A DNA stretch of 64,000 bases from UBA5543 sp964464965 (GCA_964464965.1 CAYXHM010000001.1:700039-764038); one strand, 5' to 3'; shown: positions 53,776 to 63,497, counted from the stretch's first letter. Translations and numbers: made by a program. The notes: a model not told the origin generated them from the sequence alone.

Positions 53776-54780
53776 TTGAATTCTAACACACATATTACGC
53801 TTGTAACCGGCGCCAGCGGCTTTGTTGGCAGCCACCTGGTAAGGTATTTATCGGGCAAGGGAGAACGTGTAAGGGCCCTGTACCGCAGCCGAAAGCCTAC
53901 AGCTGAAATGCGGCAGCTGTCCGGTGTCACCTGGCTGCATGCAGACCTGCTGGATGTGTTTGATATAGAAGATGCCATGCGCGGTGTAACAGAGGTGTAT
54001 CACTGCGCTGCTATAGTGTCTTTTAAAAAAGAAGATAAAGAACAACTGCTGCATTTCAATACAGAAGGTACGGCCAACATAGTAAATGAAGCGCTGCTGC
54101 AGGGCGTGCGCAAAATGGTGTACGTAAGTTCTATAGCAGCACTGGGCCGCAGCAAAGAGGGCGAGCCCATAACGGAAGAAGAACAGTGGGAGGAAAGTAA
54201 ATACAACTCAGTATATGCCATGAGCAAGCACCGTGCCGAGCAGGAAGTATGGCGTGGACAGGGCGAGGGGCTGGATGCGGTGGTGATTAACCCCGGCATC
54301 ATCATAGGCGAGGGCGACTGGGACACAGGCTCGGCTGCGTTGGTAAAGATGGTACACGATGAGTTCCCATACTATACAGGGGGTATCAATGCCTGGGTAG
54401 ATGTGGCAGATGTAGCGCATGCCATGTACCTGCTGATGAAAAGCGGCATTACGGGCGAAAGATTTATTGTAAGCGCCGGCAACTTTTCCTACAAAGATGT
54501 GTTTACACAACTGGCGCAGGCTATGAAAAAGAAGCCGCCGTATAAACGGGCGGGCCCTTTTATGAGTGGGATAGTGTGGAGGATGAGTGTATTAAAGAGT
54601 TTATTAACCGGCAGGTCATCTACCCTAACCAGGGAAACGGCTACTACAGCCCAACGCCGGGCTATCTATGACAATTCGAGGTTGACGAAGGCTTTGCCTG
54701 AATTTGCCTACACCCCCTTCAAAACCACTGTAGAACGTATTGCAGGGGCATATTTGCTTGAAAAAAACGGGGCTCTTTAA
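53776..54780 (+). CDS. NAD-dependent epimerase/dehydratase (extended SDR)
   Basis: A 334-residue extended SDR. The cofactor loop is TGASGFVGSHLVRYL near residue 10-24. The catalytic Tyr-x3-Lys lies in YAMSKHRAE (YxxxK). VYHCAAIVSFK and VNPGIIIGEGDW also match the dihydroflavonol-4-reductase/3-beta-HSD-like group. It probably acts on a sugar, steroid-like or polyketide-like carbonyl, with NAD(P)H; the substrate is unknown. The start appears to be TTG at 53776 (MNSNTHITLVTG). The gap before it is AT-rich with a short direct repeat. Confidence 0.87.
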   Translation: MNSNTHITLVTGASGFVGSHLVRYLSGKGERVRALYRSRKPTAEMRQLSGVTWLHADLLDVFDIEDAMRGVTEVYHCAAIVSFKKEDKEQLLHFNTEGTANIVNEALLQGVRKMVYVSSIAALGRSKEGEPITEEEQWEESKYNSVYAMSKHRAEQEVWRGQGEGLDAVVINPGIIIGEGDWDTGSAALVKMVHDEFPYYTGGINAWVDVADVAHAMYLLMKSGITGERFIVSAGNFSYKDVFTQLAQAMKKKPPYKRAGPFMSGIVWRMSVLKSLLTGRSSTLTRETATTAQRRAIYDNSRLTKALPEFAYTPFKTTVERIAGAYLLEKNGAL

Positions 54781-54787
54781 AAAAATA

Positions 54788-54820
54788 TTTGGATTATTAC
54801 GCAAAACATTTGTAAACTTG
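54788..54820 (+). promoter_or_regulatory. Putative rho promoter
   Basis: TTTG (54788-54791) and TAAACTTG (54813-54820) are 21 bp apart. The -7 box has one mismatch. It would make a rho leader of about 160 nt, long enough for autoregulation, but no hairpin or attenuator was identified. Confidence 0.4.
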
Positions 54821-54988
54821 CATAACAGGAGTATCCTTACTTCCAATATTAACGAATCAGTTTACTGAGTATTTCCCATTTCTTACTTATTAGATTTGAA
54901 GCCGCTGACAGGCTGATAAAGAGGATAAATAAGGCCAGGCAAAACAGGACAAACTAAAAAATCTTTATAGAAAAATATTTCATTTCGT

Positions 54989-56776
54989 ATGCCATACGAT
55001 ATTCTACAACTTAACGACATGCTCGTTCCCGAGCTGATAGACATTGCTAATGAACTAAGTATCAAAGACACAAAGTCATTAGACAAACAAAAACTTATTT
55101 ATAAAATATTGGACCAGCAAGCATTAAAACAAGGAGATGCCCCAACGGGCGATGAGAAGAAAACCCGGGGACGTAAGCCTAAAAAAGAGGCTGCACCTGC
55201 ACCCGAACCTGCTGCTGACAATACTGAAGCCGCGGCTGAGAGTGAGGGCGAAGATAAAAAACGCCGCCAGCGCAAACCCCGCAGGGACGAAACACCAAAG
55301 CCAGCGGCACAGCCTGTGCAACAACCGGCAGGTCGTGGTAATACCAACGATAATAACGGTAATGATAACGATAGTGACGGCGATGATGAGGATGGCGATG
55401 AAGAATCGGGCATAATAATGCCAACTGCTGAAGGTGATGAACAACAGCAGGACCAGAAAGGACAGCCTGAAGAAGACCGCGATGATGACGAGGACGAAGA
55501 TGATGACGAGGAAAGCGAGGGTGAAGAACAAAATAATAATGAAGGTGGTACCCGCAATGAGCCGCGCAGGCAACAGAACAACGATAGAAGGCAACAGCAC
55601 CAGGGTAACGACAGGAGGCAACAGCAGCAGCAACGCAATAGCAGCAACTTCAACATAGATTTTGACGCGGCTGTAAGCAGTGAGGGTGTACTGGAAATGA
55701 TGCAGGATGGTTACGGTTTCCTGCGCAGCAGTGATTATAACTACCTGAGTTCTCCTGATGATATCTACGTTTCCCCATCTCAGATAAAACTATTCGGCCT
55801 GAAAACAGGTGATACAGTGAAAGGCACGGTACGCCCGCCAAAAGAGGGTGAAAAATACTTTGCCCTGCTGAAGGTTGAAACCATCAATGGCAAACTACCT
55901 GACGAAATACGCGACCGCGTTCCTTTCGACTACCTGACACCATTGTTCCCTTATGAAAAACTGAATCTATATACTACCCCGGCTAACCTGGGTACGCGCA
56001 TCATGGACCTGTTTACCCCAATAGGTAAAGGCCAGCGCGGACTGATAGTGGCGCAACCCAAAACGGGTAAGACCATGCTTCTGAAAGAAGTAGCCAACGC
56101 TATAGCAGCCAACCACCCCGAGTGCTACCTGATGATAGTACTGGTGGATGAACGTCCTGAAGAGGTAACGGATATGATGCGTAGTGTAAACGCAGAGGTG
56201 ATAGCCTCTACATTTGACGAACCTGCTGACAAACACGTAAAAGTTTCTACCATAGCACTGCAAAAAGCAAAACGCCTGGTAGAGGTTGGTCATGACGTGG
56301 TGATACTGCTGGACTCTATTACCCGCCTGGCACGTGCGCACAATACTGTGGCGCCTGCATCCGGTAAGGTATTGAGTGGTGGTGTTGAGGCAAACGCTAT
56401 GCAGAAGCCTAAACAATTCTTCGGTGCTGCACGTAAGATAGAGAACGGTGGTTCCCTTACCATACTGGCTACCGCGCTGATAGACACTGGTAGCAAAATG
56501 GACGAGGTGATATTTGAGGAGTTCAAAGGTACGGGTAACATGGAATTGCAGCTTGACCGCAGGCTGGCTAACAAACGTGTATTCCCTGCTATTGATATCA
56601 CATCATCATCTACCCGACGCGACGACCTGTTGCTGGGCAAAGAGGTGATGAACAAAATGTGGATCATACGAAACCACATAGCCGATATGCATACTGATGA
56701 GGCTATGAACTTCCTGATGGGACAAATGAAAGGCACCAAGAACAATGAAGAGTTCCTGATGCAGATGGGACGCTAA
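54989..56776 (+). CDS. rho: Transcription termination factor Rho with long disordered insert
   Basis: A 595-residue hexameric RNA helicase that ends untranslated transcripts. The N-terminal helical domain (residues 1-50) is followed by an insert (about 50-225) rich in Lys/Pro, then Asp/Glu, then Asn/Gln/Arg. The RNA-binding cold-shock domain starts at GVLEMMQDGYGFLRS, and the P-loop is QPKTGKT (residues 356-362), with LVDERPEEVTDM and GGVEANAMQKPKQFFGAARK further on. The length is greater than the 420 residues of E. coli Rho because of the insert. In Bacteroides such an insert drives phase separation of Rho. ATG at 54989 is clear. Confidence 0.97.
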   Translation: MPYDILQLNDMLVPELIDIANELSIKDTKSLDKQKLIYKILDQQALKQGDAPTGDEKKTRGRKPKKEAAPAPEPAADNTEAAAESEGEDKKRRQRKPRRDETPKPAAQPVQQPAGRGNTNDNNGNDNDSDGDDEDGDEESGIIMPTAEGDEQQQDQKGQPEEDRDDDEDEDDDEESEGEEQNNNEGGTRNEPRRQQNNDRRQQHQGNDRRQQQQQRNSSNFNIDFDAAVSSEGVLEMMQDGYGFLRSSDYNYLSSPDDIYVSPSQIKLFGLKTGDTVKGTVRPPKEGEKYFALLKVETINGKLPDEIRDRVPFDYLTPLFPYEKLNLYTTPANLGTRIMDLFTPIGKGQRGLIVAQPKTGKTMLLKEVANAIAANHPECYLMIVLVDERPEEVTDMMRSVNAEVIASTFDEPADKHVKVSTIALQKAKRLVEVGHDVVILLDSITRLARAHNTVAPASGKVLSGGVEANAMQKPKQFFGAARKIENGGSLTILATALIDTGSKMDEVIFEEFKGTGNMELQLDRRLANKRVFPAIDITSSSTRRDDLLLGKEVMNKMWIIRNHIADMHTDEAMNFLMGQMKGTKNNEEFLMQMGR

Positions 56777-56798
56777 TTATTCCTACGCTATAATATAT

Positions 56799-56831
56799 AA
56801 AGGCTGCCAGTTGGCAGCCTTTAATTTTTTG
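56799..56831. terminator. Bidirectional terminator between rho and gcvT
   Basis: A perfect 10-bp stem AAAGGCTGCC (56799-56808) with GGCAGCCTTT (56813-56822), loop AGTT, and AATTTTTT after it on the plus strand. It ends 28 bp before the gcvT stop. Confidence 0.85.
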
Positions 56832-56850
56832 TGGTTACAGTATATATTTG

Positions 56851-57939
56851 TTATGCAAACGGCATCTTTACTATCTTAGCTTTAATGGCCTTGTCGCGTA
56901 TCATAATATTTATCTCGCCGCCTTCTACAGCCAGGTCTTTGCGTACATAACCCATGCCTATAGCCTTGTTCAGGCTGGGCGATTGCGTGCCTGATGTTAC
57001 ATAGCCTATTTCTTCGCCTGCTTCATTCTGTATTTTGTAGTGGTGGCGGGGTATGCCTTTGTCAACCATTTCAAAACCTACCAGCTTGCGTGTAACACCA
57101 TTGGTTTTCTGTGCTTCTATAATTTCCCTTGCTGTAAAGTCTTTCGAAAATTTGGTTATCCAACCCAGCCCCGCTTCCAGTGGAGATGTTGTATCGTCTA
57201 TATCATTACCGTACAGGCAAAAGCCCATTTCCAGGCGCAGTGTATCACGCGCACCCAGGCCTATCGGTTTCATACCTTTTGGCCCTCCTGCTGCAAATAC
57301 AGCTTCCCATATCTTGCTGCCTGCATCATCTTTATCTTCAAAATATATCTCTACCCCACCGGCACCGGTATATCCTGTTGCGCTCACTATTACATTCTCA
57401 ACCCCGGCAAACGTGCCCTTTACAAAAGTGTAGTACTTCAGGTTGGTTATATCCATATCCGTCAGTGTCTGCATGTACTCCACAGCCTTGGGGCCCTGTA
57501 CTGCCAGCAGGCCTGTTTTATCAGATATATTGTGCATCTCAATACCTTTAGTATTGTGCTTGCTTATCCAGTTCCAGTCTTTTTCTATGTTAGACGCATT
57601 TACTACCAGCATATACACGTTATTAGGCTCTATGCAGTACACCAGCAGGTCATCCACTATACCACCCTGTTCATTAGGCAGGCAAGAATACTGTGCTTTA
57701 CCGGCAACATCCAGCTTGCTTGCATCATTGCTCGTAACACGCTGTATCAAGTCAAGTGCGTCAGGGCCTTTCAGCATAAACTCACCCATGTGGCTCACGT
57801 CAAACACACCTGCATTCTTGCGCACAGTGGCGTGCTCATCGTTAATACCAGTGTAGGATATGGGCATGTTATATCCTGCAAACTCAGCCATCTTAGCACC
57901 CAGTGCTATGTGTTTGTCAGTAAATGGAGTATTCTTCAT
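56851..57939 (-). CDS. gcvT: Aminomethyltransferase (glycine cleavage T protein)
   Basis: A 362-residue GcvT that moves the aminomethyl group from the H protein to tetrahydrofolate. The N-terminal AEFAGYNMPISYTGINDEHATVRKNAGVFDVSHMGEF block carries the usual residues; then GGIVDDLLVY, ATGYTGAGGVEIY and RDTLRLEMGFCLYGNDI, which line the folate site. The length is normal. A TATCTTTG box (57966-57959) lies 19 bp before the ATG. It is alone, without gcvH or gcvP. It converges on rho over a shared terminator. Confidence 0.96.
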   Translation of the reverse strand: MKNTPFTDKHIALGAKMAEFAGYNMPISYTGINDEHATVRKNAGVFDVSHMGEFMLKGPDALDLIQRVTSNDASKLDVAGKAQYSCLPNEQGGIVDDLLVYCIEPNNVYMLVVNASNIEKDWNWISKHNTKGIEMHNISDKTGLLAVQGPKAVEYMQTLTDMDITNLKYYTFVKGTFAGVENVIVSATGYTGAGGVEIYFEDKDDAGSKIWEAVFAAGGPKGMKPIGLGARDTLRLEMGFCLYGNDIDDTTSPLEAGLGWITKFSKDFTAREIIEAQKTNGVTRKLVGFEMVDKGIPRHHYKIQNEAGEEIGYVTSGTQSPSLNKAIGMGYVRKDLAVEGGEINIMIRDKAIKAKIVKMPFA

Positions 57940-57958
57940 AGTTATCTGTTAATGGGCG

Positions 57959-57966
57959 CAAAGATA
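57959..57966 (-). promoter_or_regulatory. -7 promoter box of gcvT
   Basis: TATCTTTG on the minus strand fits TAnnTTTG, 19 bp before the gcvT ATG at 57939. No glycine riboswitch is visible in the gap to 58077. Confidence 0.5.
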
Positions 57967-58076
57967 ATGTATGCTTGATAAAATAACAGCCCCTTATGCA
58001 ACCTCCACTGCGTAAATAGCAGTCTTTAAGCTATATTTTCATTTTTCAGTACCTTAATGCTCATTTTATACTGTAT

Positions 58077-58694
58077 ATGCCTGCGAAAAAAGAACCAAAA
58101 TACCTGGAACACCTGTCGAACGACAAGAAACTGGCACCTTTGCTGCAACAGCAGGCTGTTAAAAAGATAGCCAGGAAGAAAAACGTATGCCTGCACCTGA
58201 TGGCCTCTATTATGAGCCAGCAATTATCAGTAAAAGTGGCCAGGGTTATCTACAACCGTTTCCTGGAGTTATACAAAGGAGCAGAACCTACACCGCAACA
58301 GGTAGTGGACACGCCATTTGAAAAGCTAAGGGGCATAGGCCTTTCTAATGCAAAAGTCAACTACATACAAAACATAGCCCGCTATGCGCTGGAGCATGGC
58401 ATGGAAGATAAGAAGCTGTATAAAATGAGTAGTGAGGAACTGATGGACTTCCTGCTGCCCATAAAAGGCGTAGGCAGGTGGACGGTTGAGATGCAACTGA
58501 TGTTTGCCCTGGGACATGAAGATGTATTTGCCATAGACGACCTGGGCATACAACAGGCTATGATAAAGCTGTACAAACTGGACGTGGCAGATAAAAAAGC
58601 CATGAAGGAGAAAATGCTGAAGATTTCAACTAAATGGAGCCCATACAGAACTTATGCCTGTTTGTATTTATGGGGATATAAGGATGGGGACTGA
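58077..58694 (+). CDS. AlkA-type DNA-3-methyladenine glycosylase (HhH-GPD)
   Basis: A 205-residue helix-hairpin-helix glycosylase that removes alkylated bases from DNA. The HhH motif is LLPIKGVGRWTVEMQLMF, followed by the catalytic Asp in FAIDDLGIQQ (Asp154/155). The N-terminal MASIMSQQLSVKVARVI and KLRGIGLSNAKVNYIQNIA also fit. There is no iron-sulfur cluster motif at the C-terminus. It is shorter than E. coli AlkA (282 residues), lacking the N-terminal TBP-like domain, which matches the small AlkA subgroup. ATG at 58077 is used. Confidence 0.92.
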   Translation: MPAKKEPKYLEHLSNDKKLAPLLQQQAVKKIARKKNVCLHLMASIMSQQLSVKVARVIYNRFLELYKGAEPTPQQVVDTPFEKLRGIGLSNAKVNYIQNIARYALEHGMEDKKLYKMSSEELMDFLLPIKGVGRWTVEMQLMFALGHEDVFAIDDLGIQQAMIKLYKLDVADKKAMKEKMLKISTKWSPYRTYACLYLWGYKDGD

Positions 58695-58733
58695 TAAAAT
58701 AGTTACCCCGATATTCATTAATTTGGTATCCTG

Positions 58734-60119
58734 ATGCACAAAACCCTTTATAAAACAGGCTTTATAGCTTATGTAATCCTTTTAATCATGGCAACGTGGT
58801 TTTATAAGGAGCGCACAGTATTCATGGATGCAGCCTATCACCTGTTCCATATACTGATGAGTAATGATTTCACCATACAACACAACAGGTTTGGGGCAGT
58901 TGTAACACAAATTTTTCCTGTTACGGGCAGTAAACTGGGACTTTCACTTAAAAGCATACTACTGCTGTATTCTACCGGTACCATGTTTTATTATTTCCTG
59001 TGCTATTTTATTTGTGGCACGATATTAAAGCAATATGGTTACGCACTGGTTGTACTCCTGTTCAGTATTTTATTTGCTACAGAAACATTCTACTGGCCGT
59101 ATTCAGAGCTTCAACAGGGGTGTACTATGTTACTGGTCATGTTTGCTGTACTTAATACCAACATACACCCGGCAATAAAATATGGTGTCATGCTGGCCTT
59201 GACAATTACACTGGCCTTCATTCACCCATTGATTATCTTTCCCGCATCATTTCTCTTTATATACCTGCTACTATCCGGCCGTAGCAATATCAGCAACAGG
59301 GCATTACTCCTTTGTTTTGCTTTATTCATCATCACTTATCTTGTAAAAACAATATTCTTTAAACCGCCTTATGAAGCAAATGCCACAGCGGGAATAAATA
59401 AAACAATGCTGAACCTTATCCCTGACTATTTTAACCTGTATTCGGTAAAGAAATTTGTAAAGGATTGCTTCGGCAAGTTTATGTGGATACCCATTTTTGC
59501 ATTGGCCACAACAGGCTATTATATCATAAAGAGGAAGTGGGCACTTTTATTCCTTTATACCTTTTTTGTTTTTGGCCTTATATCTCTAATAAATATTTCT
59601 TACCACTATGGAGATGTTCCGTCATTTTATATTGAAAATCTATACCTACCCGTCTCTATATTCCTGGCTATGCCCGTTGTGTTTGAAATGGCCGATGATT
59701 TACGCCGTAAAAATATTGCCATAGCTATACTGGTAATTATAATTATAACAGGCTCTTTCAGGATATATAACCAGCGGGATTTCTTTAAAAGCCGTGTTGA
59801 TTGGTTGCGTGGTTACTACTCAGATCATGCAGGAGAAAAACTTATAGTTCATCAATCTCATGTACCTATGGGTACACTCATATTTAGCTGGGGCAGTTCT
59901 TATGAATTCTGGTTGTTATCCACCCTGGAACAAAATAAGACCGAATCCATTATTATCAGCGACAATATTGATGCGCTTATACCACCACCGGGCAAAACAA
60001 CATCCTTCATTACGGCATTTGGCGGACACCCTTACGACATGTTTCCAACAAAGTATTTTAAGCTTACCGATACGGTTTCTGAATATACCGTAATACCTGC
60101 ACAGCAAATGGGACACTAA
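58734..60119 (+). CDS. Polytopic membrane protein of unknown function
   Basis: A 461-residue protein with about ten hydrophobic helices in its first 350 residues and a C-terminal soluble part of about 100 residues. Early segments are TGFIAYVILLIMATWFY and YYFLCYFICGTILKQYG. The soluble end has SHVPMGTLIFSWGSSYEFWLLSTL. The general shape, with a polar first loop (MDAAYHLFHILMSND) after helix 1, recalls GT-C type glycosyltransferases, but no signature was found. It lies 39 bp after the AlkA-type gene and its transcript may continue from there. Confidence 0.65.
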   Translation: MHKTLYKTGFIAYVILLIMATWFYKERTVFMDAAYHLFHILMSNDFTIQHNRFGAVVTQIFPVTGSKLGLSLKSILLLYSTGTMFYYFLCYFICGTILKQYGYALVVLLFSILFATETFYWPYSELQQGCTMLLVMFAVLNTNIHPAIKYGVMLALTITLAFIHPLIIFPASFLFIYLLLSGRSNISNRALLLCFALFIITYLVKTIFFKPPYEANATAGINKTMLNLIPDYFNLYSVKKFVKDCFGKFMWIPIFALATTGYYIIKRKWALLFLYTFFVFGLISLINISYHYGDVPSFYIENLYLPVSIFLAMPVVFEMADDLRRKNIAIAILVIIIITGSFRIYNQRDFFKSRVDWLRGYYSDHAGEKLIVHQSHVPMGTLIFSWGSSYEFWLLSTLEQNKTESIIISDNIDALIPPPGKTTSFITAFGGHPYDMFPTKYFKLTDTVSEYTVIPAQQMGH

Positions 60120-60151
60120 AAAAACTGCCTTTGATTTCTCAAAGGCAGTTT
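60115..60151 (-). terminator. Intrinsic terminator of nrdJ
   Basis: A perfect 13-bp stem AAACTGCCTTTGA (60122-60134) with TCAAAGGCAGTTT (60139-60151), loop TTTC. On the minus strand it is followed by TTTTAGTG, suiting nrdJ. On the plus strand no U-tract is present. Confidence 0.82.
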
Positions 60152-60179
60152 ACTAATACATCATTAAACATTACGCAGA

Positions 60180-63100
60180 TTAGCTGCAACCTGTAGTAGT
60201 ACCACAGTTAGGACACATATAGCAGGTACCGTTCCGCATGGTTATATTTCCACAATTACGACATACAGGCGCGTCTGCACTGGTACCCATCAGCTTTTTA
60301 AGTTCAGCAGAATTTTGTACCGCTGCTGCTATTGGCTTAGGTGCCAGGTTTACATTTTTCTGCTTTTGTGTAGCCGATGGCGGTGTTATGCGTACCTGAG
60401 ACAATTCCTGTTTTGCTGCAGGCTCATCTTCGTGCGTTCTTTCGGGATCTTGTACATGCACAAGGTCTGTACGATCAAGATATTCGAATGCCAGCAGGCG
60501 GAAAATAAAGTCTAGTACTGAAGTAGCCGATTTGATGTTCGGGTGGTCAACAATACCCGCCGGTTCAAAACGTGTAAAGGTAAATTTATCTACATACTCC
60601 TCAAGCGGCACACCGTATTGCAAACCAACAGATACTGCTATGGCAAAGCTATTCATCAGGCTACGCATAGTAGCACCTTCTTTAGCCATATCCAGGAATA
60701 TTTCGCCTAATGTGCCATCAGGATATTCACCTGTACGTACAAACATCGGCTGTCCGCCTACTTTCGCCTTTATGGTATAACCACGGCGTTTTGCCGGTAG
60801 TTGCTTGCGTTCTACTATACGGCTCAGTTCACGTTTCAACTGTGTATCAGGGCTTGCCTGTACACGTTTATTTACCTCTTCCAGCAGTTCTTCTACCGTC
60901 AGTTTGCTCATATCTACTATCTGGCTATCTTCTGCTGCCGGTGTAGTATCTTCTATACTTTCCTTTTTCTTTTTATCACTCTTGTTACTCAGTGGCTGGC
61001 TCAGTTTAGAGCCGTCGCGGTACAAAGCACAGGCTTTGATACCCAATTGCCAGCTCAGGAAGTAACAATCTTTTATCTCATCAATAGTAGCCTCGTGCGG
61101 CAGGTTGATGGTTTTAGATATTGCACCACTAATGAAAGGCTGTGTAGCGCCCATCATACGTATGTGGCCGTGCGCATGTATGAAACGCTCACCTTTTTTA
61201 CCGCATTTATTAGCGCAGTCAAACACAGGAAGGTGTTCATCTTTCAGGTGTGGCGCACCTTCTACCATCATAGTTCCGCATGCATAATCGTTAGCGGCAT
61301 CTATTTCTTCATCGGTAAAGCCCAGTTCTTCCAGCAGGTTAAAGTCAGGAGCGAAATATTGCTCAGGCTCAAAGCCCAGCCGTTTCAGGCACTCTTCACC
61401 CAGGTTGTACGCGTTGAATACAAAACCAATTTCAAATGCGCTTTCTACTGCGTTATCCAGTTTTTTCAGTTCTTCAGCTATAAAGCCTTTCTCTGTCAGC
61501 GTCTGGTGGTTGATGTAAGGGGCACCTGCAAATGTTGCATGGCCTTTAGCATATTTCACTATATCATCTACCTGCTGCGCATTATAGCCCAGGTGTTTCA
61601 GTGCCTGTGGTATAGATTGGTTGATGATTTTAAAATAACCACCACCGGAAAGTTTTTTGAATTTTACTAATGCGAAATCAGGCTCGATACCGGTAGTATC
61701 GCAATCCATCACCAGGCCTATAGTACCAGTAGGGGCAATAACCGTAGCCTGCGCATTGCGGTAGCCATGTTGTTCACCCAGTTGCACTGCGTCATCCCAT
61801 GCTTTAGTAGCGGCTTTCAGCAGGTAATCAGGACAATACTTAGCGTTAATGCCCATTGGTTTTGTCTCCAGGCCTTCATATGCTTCTGCAGCATCGTAGG
61901 CGGCAGCGCGGTGGTTGCGCATAACACGCAGCATATGCTCACGGTTTTCCGCAAAACGTGGGAATGCACCCAGCGCTTCGGCCATCTCTGCCGATGTGCG
62001 GTAAGCAACACCGGTCATTATTGCTGTAATGGCGCCACCAATAGCACGTGCCTCTTCACTATCATAAGGTATACCGCTCACCATCAGCATAGAGCCAAGG
62101 TTAGCATAACCTAATCCTAATGTACGGTAATCATAGCTCAGCTGCGCTACTTCAGGCGAGGGGAACTGCGCCATCAGTACAGATATTTCCAGTACTACTG
62201 TCCACAAGCGCGTCATGTATTCAAAGCCCTCTACATCAAACCTTGTAGTGTCCTCGTCAAAATAACGGCGCAGGTTCAGCGATGCCAGGTTACATGCCGT
62301 GTTATCCAGGAACATGTACTCAGAACATGGATTGGAAGCGCGGATAGCACCACCTTCCGGACAAGTATGCCATTCATTGATTGTTGTATCGTATTGCGTA
62401 CCGGGGTCAGCACAGCGCCATGCGGCGTAGGCTATTTTATCCCATAGTTGTTTGGCAGGTGTTTTCTTCATCACCTTTCCATCAGTACGGGCTACCATCT
62501 CCCAGTCTTCGTTATTCGTAAGACGACGGAAGAATTCATTAGGTATGCGTACAGAGTTATTAGAGTTCTGGCCGGATACTGTACGGTATGCCTCGCCCTC
62601 ATAGTCAGATGCATAACCCGCAGCTATCAGCGCAGCTACTTTCTTTTCTTCCTGTACTTTCCAATCTATAAATGATTCTATTTCAGGGTGGTCCAGGTCA
62701 AGACACACCATTTTAGCAGCACGGCGTGTAGTACCACCACTTTTAATAGCACCTGCGGCACGGTCTCCTATTTTCAGGAAGCTCATCAGCCCGCTTGATG
62801 TACCACCACCGCTCAGCTTTTCACCTTCTGCACGTATGTTAGAAAAGTTAGTACCAACACCCGAACCATATTTGAAGATACGTGCTTCACGTACCCACAG
62901 GTCCATGATGCCGCCATCATTCACCAGGTCGTCGCTGGTGCTTAGTATAAAGCAGGCGTGTGGCTGAGGACGTTCGTAAGCGTTTACAGAACGCTCCAGG
63001 TTACCCGTAACCGGGTCTACATAGTAGTGCCCTTGTGCTTTACCATCTATGCCATAACTGCTGAACAGGCCCGTATTGAACCACTGTGGCGAGTTTGGCG

Positions 63101-63497
63101 CGCAACCTTGTGTAAGGATACTGTATATCAGCTCATCATAAAACACCTGCGCATCGTCTGCACTGGCGAAATAACCATATTTTTCACCCCATTGGCGCCA
63201 ACAGTCTGCCAGGCGGTGTGCTACTTGTTTTACAGATGTTTCCCTGCCCAGGCTGCCATCAGGCTGCGGCACGCCGGCTTTACGGAAATATTTCTGCGCC
63301 AGTATATCTGTTGCTATCTGCGACCAATGGTTAGGCACTTCCACATTAGTCATCTCAAACACCTTTTCTCCATTGGGGTTACGGATTACGGAGGTACGAT
63401 AGTCGTACTCGAACATTTCGAAAGGGCTTTGTCCGTCTTTTGTATAGTGACGGGAGAAAGATAGCCCTTTACCAGACTTTGTTTTAGCTACAGCCAT
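60180..63497 (-). CDS. nrdJ: Adenosylcobalamin-dependent ribonucleotide reductase (class II)
   Basis: An 1105-residue class II reductase that makes deoxynucleotides without oxygen. The N-terminal domain is followed by the barrel with GCAPNSPQWFNTG, YGSGVGTNFSNIRAEGEKLSGGG, NPCSEYMFLDNTACNLASLNL and IAPTGTIGLVMDCDTTGIEPDF, which hold the catalytic cysteines and substrate loops. Then comes the TSCPD domain (about 890-1020) and a C-terminal four-Cys zinc ribbon (CRNCGNIT..CYMCPNCGTTTGC). No small subunit is needed. With metH it makes the cell depend on B12. No cobalamin riboswitch is seen upstream. Confidence 0.96.
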   Translation of the reverse strand: MAVAKTKSGKGLSFSRHYTKDGQSPFEMFEYDYRTSVIRNPNGEKVFEMTNVEVPNHWSQIATDILAQKYFRKAGVPQPDGSLGRETSVKQVAHRLADCWRQWGEKYGYFASADDAQVFYDELIYSILTQGCAPNSPQWFNTGLFSSYGIDGKAQGHYYVDPVTGNLERSVNAYERPQPHACFILSTSDDLVNDGGIMDLWVREARIFKYGSGVGTNFSNIRAEGEKLSGGGTSSGLMSFLKIGDRAAGAIKSGGTTRRAAKMVCLDLDHPEIESFIDWKVQEEKKVAALIAAGYASDYEGEAYRTVSGQNSNNSVRIPNEFFRRLTNNEDWEMVARTDGKVMKKTPAKQLWDKIAYAAWRCADPGTQYDTTINEWHTCPEGGAIRASNPCSEYMFLDNTACNLASLNLRRYFDEDTTRFDVEGFEYMTRLWTVVLEISVLMAQFPSPEVAQLSYDYRTLGLGYANLGSMLMVSGIPYDSEEARAIGGAITAIMTGVAYRTSAEMAEALGAFPRFAENREHMLRVMRNHRAAAYDAAEAYEGLETKPMGINAKYCPDYLLKAATKAWDDAVQLGEQHGYRNAQATVIAPTGTIGLVMDCDTTGIEPDFALVKFKKLSGGGYFKIINQSIPQALKHLGYNAQQVDDIVKYAKGHATFAGAPYINHQTLTEKGFIAEELKKLDNAVESAFEIGFVFNAYNLGEECLKRLGFEPEQYFAPDFNLLEELGFTDEEIDAANDYACGTMMVEGAPHLKDEHLPVFDCANKCGKKGERFIHAHGHIRMMGATQPFISGAISKTINLPHEATIDEIKDCYFLSWQLGIKACALYRDGSKLSQPLSNKSDKKKKESIEDTTPAAEDSQIVDMSKLTVEELLEEVNKRVQASPDTQLKRELSRIVERKQLPAKRRGYTIKAKVGGQPMFVRTGEYPDGTLGEIFLDMAKEGATMRSLMNSFAIAVSVGLQYGVPLEEYVDKFTFTRFEPAGIVDHPNIKSATSVLDFIFRLLAFEYLDRTDLVHVQDPERTHEDEPAAKQELSQVRITPPSATQKQKNVNLAPKPIAAAVQNSAELKKLMGTSADAPVCRNCGNITMRNGTCYMCPNCGTTTGCS

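Noticed and set aside
57040..57978. 312-codon open frame antisense to gcvT
   Set aside because: gcvT on the other strand has full family motifs. The antisense frame is rich in Cys, His and Tyr with no recognisable domain.
60801..61670. 289-codon open frame antisense to nrdJ
   Set aside because: nrdJ is clear on the opposite strand; the antisense frame has no family pattern.
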